This document shows, piece after piece, positions 57,354 through 64,000 of a DNA stretch of 64,000 nucleotides. The translations under genes and the position numbers were made by a program. Below the pieces are notes generated by a model. That model did no database searches, was not told the origin of the DNA, and saw only the letters and a program-made list of their open reading frames with translations. Source of the stretch: Coniochaeta sp. PMI_546 (lineage: Eukaryota > Ascomycota > Sordariomycetes > Coniochaetales > Coniochaetaceae); assembly GCA_021432605.1 (NCBI GenBank), contig MU271145.1, forward strand, positions 1,984,001 through 2,048,000, written 5' to 3'. Every line of letters begins with the position of its first letter. Positions within the stretch are counted from its first letter, which is position 1.

Positions 57354-60300
57354 CTTCGTCAGTGGAATGGGTGTTATGACAGGTTGGGAAATGCTCTTTG
57401 TATAAGAAGGAACGTCTTTCGCCAGGAAAGCAGGAACAGTACTGAAGAAGAGGACGTCTTCGAGAGGCCGACAGAGCAAGTGATGGGGGACGTGTGATCA
57501 GATAAGTCAAGAAGCTTAGGACTTCATTGAAGATGACATGGTGGGAAATTCCTGATACTAATACCAAGCCGCACGAAGTCCATCCTCAACACCAAGAGTT
57601 AACCGCCAGCATCAATGCCGCTTCTCCGCGTCAAGCCATCTACGGGTGGGGGGGATGCTGACAATTTTTGGATACTGCCAAATTACAGGCACTGCCCAGG
57701 CGCGCAGGCGAGTTGACGATGCCTCCAACATAGATGCAAGCTCGACGCTTAGGTCAAGTGGGGAGGGGCTCGTTTGCACACAGACGGGTAACATTTGGAA
57801 GCAGGGAGGTGCTGACGGCATGCTCTGAAGCACTTAAACGTGACAGAAATAGCTGGTCGGTGATGCGCATTGGCTGGTCTCGCGCAGATTGACCCCAACA
57901 GAGGGCGGCAGCGTGGACAGGGGTCAGGACTTTTAGGGTGGCCGGAGCGCCTATGATTGTATCTGGGGCCTGTTTTTAGGCCAGCTTAGGCGCTTAAGGT
58001 GTTTGCGCGGGAGGACGGCAAGCGAATCATAGCGCCGCGTTTCATGTTTCTGGACTCCCTGGTGCCGGCGGTTGTTCGTCATTAGATCCCTGTCTGGAAT
58101 GGCCCGTGCACCGTCGTGGATTGGAATTAGACATCATCGGAGGACGTGTAGAGTTGTCACTGACAAGGAGCAGTCTATCCGAGGTCGAAGGGGTGCGAGC
58201 GCACTTGGCCGCTGCTCTTGAGGCCTGATTGAAACATCGACTGGGCTTCCAGGAGTCTTGAAGGATTTATCCACAACACCGCTGTCGTCAAGCGAGTGTG
58301 CCGACGGAGACGACCTGAAACAGTCCAAGATCGAGATAAGGGAGGGCACGAGGTAACAACTATGCGTCACTTCGATCACACCAATCACTTCAATTTCAAT
58401 CCTGTAAAACAAATCACTTCGACAACCAGAGTTACCCTACCATAGATATCTATCAAGAGTGCAAGTTCTCCTCTCACGAATGCCTAAGGTATTCTAGTGT
58501 GGTAAGTACCATGGGGAAGGTGCCGGCCTACATAGTAGGTACTTTTGGCGAGTCTGAAGGTCCGGTTGTCTTACCTAAGGTGAGTGGGGTACAGAAAAGT
58601 GGGACATGGTCTCGCGGGGTCGCGGACCGGCTCGTCTCGTGTTGAACTCGCAAGCGTCACGGCTGGATCGACCCATTCAAGTGTGCTATTCCCCCAGTCA
58701 GGGAATTCTGAAAAGCCTCAGTCATTCTCATCCAATACGTATATTACAAGCAACACACCTTTTTGTGAAGGCAGATTTCAAGGCTTCCATATAAGAAAGA
58801 TATAGCCTCACATCTCGAAACCGTTGTTTGGCACAGGACCGATATCACAACTCGGAGCTGGGAGTCGAAAAGTGACAAGTTGGGGCTGACAATCCTTTGC
58901 ATCGATTTCCTCACTTCTTGGTGCTCGGATCACCAAGATTGCACTCTGCCACCAGATGCGCATCGAATCTCCTGTTATCGTCGCTTCAACCACGATGCCA
59001 AGTCGCTTTCTCTTGGTGAAAATGTCTGGTCCACAATCAGCCGCACCGCCACACGTAGGGTAGACTCCGTGATAGCCGGGTCGTCAGAGGTGACATCCGG
59101 CGATCCAGTGATGTGACGGATATTGGTGCTCTCCACAATGTATTCCTCTCGATGTGCGTCAAATACCAGACGAAGGGTCTCGACCCCTCCTTCATGGTTT
59201 ACCGAGTGGCAGACTGCGGTCGATGCGATCTGATCGCATGTGTGGAGATGAGGCAAGGTGTTTTTAAGAGCAATGCGGCTACCGACACATTGGTTCGCAA
59301 TTGGGATCCCGTCAAGCTCTTCCACCATTCCTCCCGGCATCACATTCCAAATAAGCAGCCACATACGCGTATACGGCAGCATGACAGCAGTGACCAGACC
59401 CAGCTGGATGGTTTGAGTTCGCCCTGGTCCTCCTCTAGCTTGAGGACTTTGATGAGGCAAGCGAGGGGGGTTTGTTACCGGGAGATTGGTTCACGCCGTC
59501 TCTTCTGCAAATGCAAGCCATAAGCCAGCATGGAGCCAATGGGATTTCACACTCCAGTTTTCCGGTACTAACACTCCGCGGAGACTCCCTACCCAGCAAT
59601 TCTCGTCTCATTATACCTAGTCGCTTAGTTCCATGACCTCTCCCGTACAGGTTTACGCTCAAAGTGGCCTGTCTGCTGGTACCCTCAACTCTTCCCCTCT
59701 TACGGCCGTGTCTAGGCCTTCTCAAGGACGGGACAAGTATCAGGCTGCCATGCAGAACAACCATTCCACTGGATAGACCACTCTAGGAGCACATTGAATG
59801 TTCAGACCACAATTGCATATTTTATAATTTGCACTTGCATGCTGCATCTCAGCCATGGCAAGCCACCGCGTGCGCCGCATCACTGCAACCTCCTTTGCGC
59901 GTATTGCCTCTTTGCTTCTTCGGCTGATGACAGCTGCACATGCACCAAATTATTTGGGCCGTTCTAGACCCAGAGAGCCCCAGAAGAGTCTTACATCCAT
60001 ATATGCTGCTTTTTTATTGGTTCCTGTACGCAAACCACATTGAGATCCTTGAATGGTTCTCGTTCTTTTCGCGATCGAGTTCTGTTCTTCCACCCGGCGT
60101 CGTAGGCAAGATGGTCCCGCTTGTGCTTAGATTCCATGACACCATTTGTATCCCGCGGCTGTGGTTCCACCATCGGAGGGACCACTGACACGGCGAATGT
60201 GACATGCATCTGCACTGGATTGTACTATGTAAATACTAGTTCCCGTACGACATCGGTACTTTCGACCTGGTCCACACTGTCGGGTCCCTCCCCGGATCGA

Positions 60301-60814
60301 GGGGAACGCCACAACACCCTTACACGGTGATACCGCAGCAGGGAGCAATATGCTCTATGTACGCGATCGCGTGTGTGGAATGGCGAGATTGCTCAGCTTC
60401 TGATCCGCGGGGTCTGCATTCTGAGCATCGCAGAGGTAGACGTCCTTCGTGACCGTAACCGAGATACACGATGGCACATCTGTTCATTTCGCGTTTGCCT
60501 GGTGTCTCGGGCGGCCGAGGGGAGTCCGCAGAAGACCTATCGCCCCCACGTACCCGTCTGCTTGGTAGCGAAGAGTCCTGCGTTCACCGAGATATATTAT
60601 ATATCTCGCCACCCTCTTTTTGCTCCAGAGTGTTGGACCACTCCCCTCGCACGCTATACTGCTTGGTCTGCTAGGACATGGGCACACAAGATTCACCCTA
60701 GTCTCACAAACCTCGAACCTCCTCGTAGAACTTGGGTTCAAACCCAATCCCAGCAGGGTCGGTCTCACCTGCGTTAACCCACAGCTGTTGTGTTAGCAAC
60801 GACCCTTGACCGAC
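57354..60814. other. 3.5-kb region without a settled gene
   Basis: Most of this stretch shows short frames only. Between 58808 and 59460 on the minus strand two overlapping frames read like protein. One runs to 58975 (TLRLVFDAHREEYIVES, then TFSPRESDLASWLKRR). The other runs from about 59085 to a stop at 58808 (VYPTCGGADCGPDIFTKRKR, then PNNGFEM). A plus-strand frame at 59113-59523 overlaps them. None has a recognised family or clear start, so no gene is called. TACCT/AGGTA words occur at about 58500-58580. Confidence 0.4.
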
Positions 60815-61641
60815 ATGTGCGACGTCGATGAATTCGTATGTGACTTATATCCTCTGTGGTCAGGGCTTGACCGCCAGGTCCCCCCTTCCCCGATTACCTT
60901 CCCCAGTCGTCCGTACCGAACTAACCAATATATTAGCACTTCTTCCCTCGGCTCCCTCCAGAAATCCGCATCAAGATATGGAACTTCAGCCTCCCGGAAC
61001 CACGCATAGTCGAGGTGCGCTGCGGTTCGGATTCCATATCGAACAAGTCCCCAGCCGGCATCGGCGGCGTCACGGGCTGCCTCTCCTCTGCAGCCATACC
61101 CGTCACCCTCGGCGTCTGCCGGGAGTCTCGCGCCGAGACCCTGCGCCGGTACAGATGCATGTTCGGCTTCGCGGGGCGGCCGGGCAGGGTCTACTTCGAC
61201 CCGGACCGCGACGTGCTGTACTTCGGCTCCAAAGGCACGGGGCTGATGGGCCCCCACGCGCAGTTCAGGACCGTCTTCGCCCTCTGCGAGAGCGATCTCG
61301 CCTGCGTGAAACGGATTGCCGTCGACGAGGCGGTTCTGGGACCCATCAGCCCGGGGTATTCCGAGCGCGAGAGGTTCGTGGCCATGACCCGCGCAGTCTA
61401 CCAGCTCCTCGCCCTAGTTTCACGGCTGCCCGGTTTGTCGGAGTTGATATTCGTCTCGAAGACTGCCCAGCATCGGTTCTGTCCACACGATCAGCCTCTA
61501 TCTGAGCCTTCCCTCGAGGCAATACGAAACAGCAAGTCCTTGCTGGGAGCGGTCGGCCTCGCCTTGCAGGACATGGCCCAGACTACACCTCTGTGGCAAC
61601 AGCCAGCGTGGAACGTCTGCTCTCGGAAGTCCTTTGCGTGA
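60815..61641 (+). CDS. 2EXR-domain protein
   Basis: Exons 60815-60835 (21 nt, MCDVDEF) and 60937-61641, with a 101-nt intron (GTATGT donor, ACTAACCAATATATTAG end), give 241 aa. Splicing creates the opening HFFPRLPPEIRIKIWNFSL, the hallmark of the fungal 2EXR family (an F-box-like N-terminal helix pair). The second part of the family pattern follows: VTLGVCRESRAETLRRY and then GRVYFDPDRDVLYFG. These proteins are very common in Pezizomycotina as scattered paralogs; their function is unknown. The C-terminal half (LPGLSELIFVSK onward) is variable. The exon 1/intron call rests on exact frame restoration and consensus splice sites. Confidence 0.85.
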
Positions 61642-62481
61642 CGCAAGTCCGGTGGCACTTGCCGTCTCATTACGCACTCACGAATGGAGAAGCGAGGTTC
61701 CGATCGATGACAAACTGCACCAGGAGACGGTCAGGAGGCTCCTCGGACGCGGGGAATACCAATGTCTAATATCTTTCTCCCTGGACACGCCATATTCCCC
61801 ATGGCTGCCAGCCACTACTTTTTATCGTTTATTAAGTAATTAATTCAGCCCCTTCGGACAATTTCGAAGCCCTAATACGGCATTTGCTCAGGGCGATGTT
61901 CTTCAATAATTAGGGGAGGTCATCTCTTTGGAAGCGGCATAGTCTGGGTTGGGACATGCCGGAGTCGACATCGCATTGAGGTCGAGGTCTTGTGCATCTC
62001 GAAGTTAGTATCTTGTCCAGCCACCAGAACAGGCAACTATTCGGGAATTCGCTCGAAAGAGGATGCCGAAAAAGGAAGGACGGAACCAAGCTCTCGTCAG
62101 GAGGAATCTTCCACGGAAAACTGGCATTTTGGATATGTGTTATGAGATACGGCAGGCAGCGTGCTGGCTCCGGAAGATGGTGATTAGGAATGATAATGGA
62201 GCTGATCCAAATATCGCCGTTGTTCTGCCGATATGGGAAGCAAGAAGAGCTGACGACAACTGGACACTTGAAAAAAACCCGGTGGTGGATGCAGTAGTCA
62301 GCATCTAAGCGCAGTGGGACTGGGTTGGAATCGCTGGTGCATGTGGTAACCTACGGAGATCATGTTATAAGATGTGTGTGTATGTACAGTATTTACAAGC
62401 CCAAGTGCCCCTGATCACAGACTACCAAGACACTTGGCTCCAAAGATACATTCTTTCTCCGTCTCCTGAACCCACCATATC
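61642..62481. other. Convergent intergenic spacer
   Basis: About 840 bp between two convergent 3' ends. No gene or RNA seen. Confidence 0.5.
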
Positions 62482-63966
62482 TCAACTCTCACCCTTCCCA
62501 ACCCCAAGCCCGATCCCCTTCCTCCGCCCCCTGACAACAGCCTCCAGCGCTCGCCCCACAGCAGCCAGATCCCCCAACAGAGTAATATGCCCCCTGTCAG
62601 AACTCACCCTCCCGCCCCGGACAATCTCGTACCCGGCCGGGGGCATCGCCTCCCGCGCCAGCACCACGCCGTCGCCCGAGTGGAACAGCAGGTCGTCGTA
62701 GGCGTCCGCGCAGGGGATTGCCTCGCGGCCGCCGGACACGCGGGCGGCGTAGACTGTCGGTATCTCCTTGCCGTAGAGGACGGAGATGGGGGGGTACAGG
62801 TTCGAGGACCGGTGGGAGGGGTTGTGGGAGAGCTCGGAGCGGAACCGTTTGGTCTCGGCGAGGGTGCGGCGCAGGTAGGCTATCTTGCGAGCTGTGCTGT
62901 TTGTTGTGGAGGGGGGGCCGGGTTGGGCGGTGGCGGCGGAGGAGGAGGAGGAGGAGGATCCTATTTGAGGCGCGAGGGTGCGGTCCTTGCTGATTTCTGT
63001 TTTGCGGGTGGCGTCTTGTATCGGGTTTCGCGGGAGCGAGTGCGGTTTCTTGGTGTCGCTGTTACTGCGGTTGCGGAGCGGAAAGTTCCCCGATAGACTG
63101 CGCAGGGGCGCAAATGTGGTGGTGGCTTTGGGTAGGAGGGGCGGGAGGGCCGGCTCCGAGACCATGGGCGAGAGGCGGTACTTGATCCAGTCGTCGACGT
63201 TGTAAAAGTCGATCGGGTATTCCTCGCCCGTGAACTTGTCGACGAAGCAGAAACCGTCCTCGGGCAGGAAGACGAAGGTGGTGCGCAGGGAGAAGGTGAC
63301 CTGCGCCGTGAGGACCTTCTCGTTGAGGAGCACGGCGTCGCCGTTGCGGACGGGGCCGAGGATGTTGATGCACCGCTGCGGAGCCCCGGCGTAGAGCACG
63401 CCCGAGAAGAGTTCTGGTCGTTGGTTGACGGCGTGCCGGGTGATGAGTCCTCCGAGGCTGTGGGCTATGACGAGGGCACCGCGTTGTTCGGTGGGCACGT
63501 CGGGTTGGTTGGAGGGGAGTTTTTCGAGGAAGGATACGAGCTTGCGGGAGAGCAGGTGCGGGCTTAGCCGCCAGTCGTACCCGTAGTCATGGACGCGCAG
63601 CTTGCCTTGCCGGGCATTGTCGCATTCGCGGAGTCTTTTGAAGAGACGCTTCGAGATGTCAACGGGCCCGATGTTTTGCAGCATTCCGGAGGCGAATATA
63701 TGCTTCTCTATCGTCTCTTCATCTTCCGGGTCTAGTCCGACCTCCAGGTTCACTTTGCGGATGTTCAGCCCAACTTTGACGGGGACCCATAGCTGTCGAT
63801 GCGGAGGTTGGGACGAGCGGAGGACGGAGCCTCGGTAGCCGCCCATGATGACGATGTCTCCTGTAAGAGTTTCTAGGACACGATCAAGGGCTGGATAAAG
63901 GCCATCGCCCTTGGGCCGCTGGTTGACGGCTGTCGAGGAGCCGTTCGGAGACGATCCCGTCTTCAT
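62482..63966 (-). CDS. LCAT-like alpha/beta hydrolase (lipase/acyltransferase), probably 5'-incomplete
   Basis: The visible exon codes for 494 aa. The GDIVIMGGYRGSVLR region fits the strand and oxyanion loop that begins the fold. HDYGYDWRLSPHLLS is the Tyr-x-x-Asp-Trp-Arg lid-side block of lecithin:cholesterol acyltransferase-like enzymes. VIAHSLGGLITRHAV holds the nucleophile Ser in G/A-H-S-L-G. Further features: a Ser/Thr/Pro-rich insertion (a seven-Ser run with SSSSSSSAATAQ) in the C-terminal half, and a late GDGVV and RGHITLLGD that may supply the catalytic Asp and His (D near LLFHSGDGVV, H in RGHITLL). Such enzymes hydrolyse or transfer acyl chains of membrane lipids; the substrate is unknown. 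The ATG at 63966 is only 35 bases from the window edge. A splice-acceptor-like TTTCCAG lies just upstream, so earlier exons may lie outside. Confidence 0.8.
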   Translation of the reverse strand: MKTGSSPNGSSTAVNQRPKGDGLYPALDRVLETLTGDIVIMGGYRGSVLRSSQPPHRQLWVPVKVGLNIRKVNLEVGLDPEDEETIEKHIFASGMLQNIGPVDISKRLFKRLRECDNARQGKLRVHDYGYDWRLSPHLLSRKLVSFLEKLPSNQPDVPTEQRGALVIAHSLGGLITRHAVNQRPELFSGVLYAGAPQRCINILGPVRNGDAVLLNEKVLTAQVTFSLRTTFVFLPEDGFCFVDKFTGEEYPIDFYNVDDWIKYRLSPMVSEPALPPLLPKATTTFAPLRSLSGNFPLRNRSNSDTKKPHSLPRNPIQDATRKTEISKDRTLAPQIGSSSSSSSAATAQPGPPSTTNSTARKIAYLRRTLAETKRFRSELSHNPSHRSSNLYPPISVLYGKEIPTVYAARVSGGREAIPCADAYDDLLFHSGDGVVLAREAMPPAGYEIVRGGRVSSDRGHITLLGDLAAVGRALEAVVRGRRKGIGLGVGKGES

Positions 63967-64000
63967 TGAGTCTGGAAAGATACCTGTGCAACACGGTCAG

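Noticed and set aside
1-64000. Biosynthetic gene cluster
   Set aside because: The MFS transporter, zinc-cluster regulator and hydrolase are far apart and no synthase backbone gene is present.
1-64000. LTR, virus-like or DNA transposon copies
   Set aside because: No integrase, reverse transcriptase, capsid or transposase motifs, and no long terminal repeats, were recognised in any frame.

Overview
This window looks like nuclear DNA from a filamentous ascomycete (Pezizomycotina), most likely a Sordariomycete-type genome. The reasons are: genes on both strands separated by 0.4-4 kb; introns that are mostly 53-101 nt with GTAAGT/GTGAGT/GTATGT donors, CTAAC-like branch sites and CAG/TAG acceptors; and families typical of these fungi (Zn2Cys6 regulator, DUF1996-WSC secreted protein, 2EXR protein, PalB, fungal HAK/KUP transporter). 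I saw no bacterial operon, CRISPR array, or whole retroelement or virus-like element. The genus cannot be fixed from the sequence alone.

Layout, left to right. 0.7-5.2 kb: a hypothetical acidic-tailed gene with one in-frame TAG, then a Zn2Cys6 transcription factor on the minus strand. 5.2-8.4 kb: a gene-poor stretch. 8.5-12.4 kb: a seven-helix-type membrane protein and sphinganine C4-hydroxylase (SUR2). 12.9-14.8 kb: a divergent pair of related cysteine-rich proteins that share one bidirectional promoter. 15.1-19.9 kb: a zeta-toxin-type P-loop kinase and the PalB/Rim13 calpain-like protease of ambient-pH signalling. 21.0-23.1 kb: a peroxisomal adenine nucleotide carrier and ribosomal protein eL29. 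24-31.6 kb: Vts1/Smaug RNA-binding regulator with a long leader, then TFIIIC subunit Tfc4. 31.6-35.9 kb: empty. 35.9-41.3 kb: the DUF1996-WSC secreted protein and the K+ transporter. 42.7-48.0 kb: an NSUN5/Rcm1 rRNA methyltransferase and a DHA1-type MFS transporter. 48.7 kb: an intron-containing tRNA-Glu(TTC). 49-52 kb: a secreted metallophosphoesterase and the Rag GTPase Gtr2. 54.1-57.4 kb: a MIF-domain protein and a four-helix membrane protein. 57.4-60.8 kb: gene-poor. 60.8-64 kb: a 2EXR protein and an LCAT-like alpha/beta hydrolase that runs to the window edge.

Most genes are unrelated housekeeping or regulatory loci, not a pathway cluster. The most unusual local structure is the head-to-head pair of cysteine-rich paralogs at 12.9-14.8 kb. 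They share an eight-ligand zinc-ribbon-like pattern, but only one carries a charged helical N-terminal arm. I cannot name the family. Exon joins were derived by hand from splice motifs and frame continuity. Where total coding lengths come out divisible by three and family motifs run across the junctions, confidence is high.
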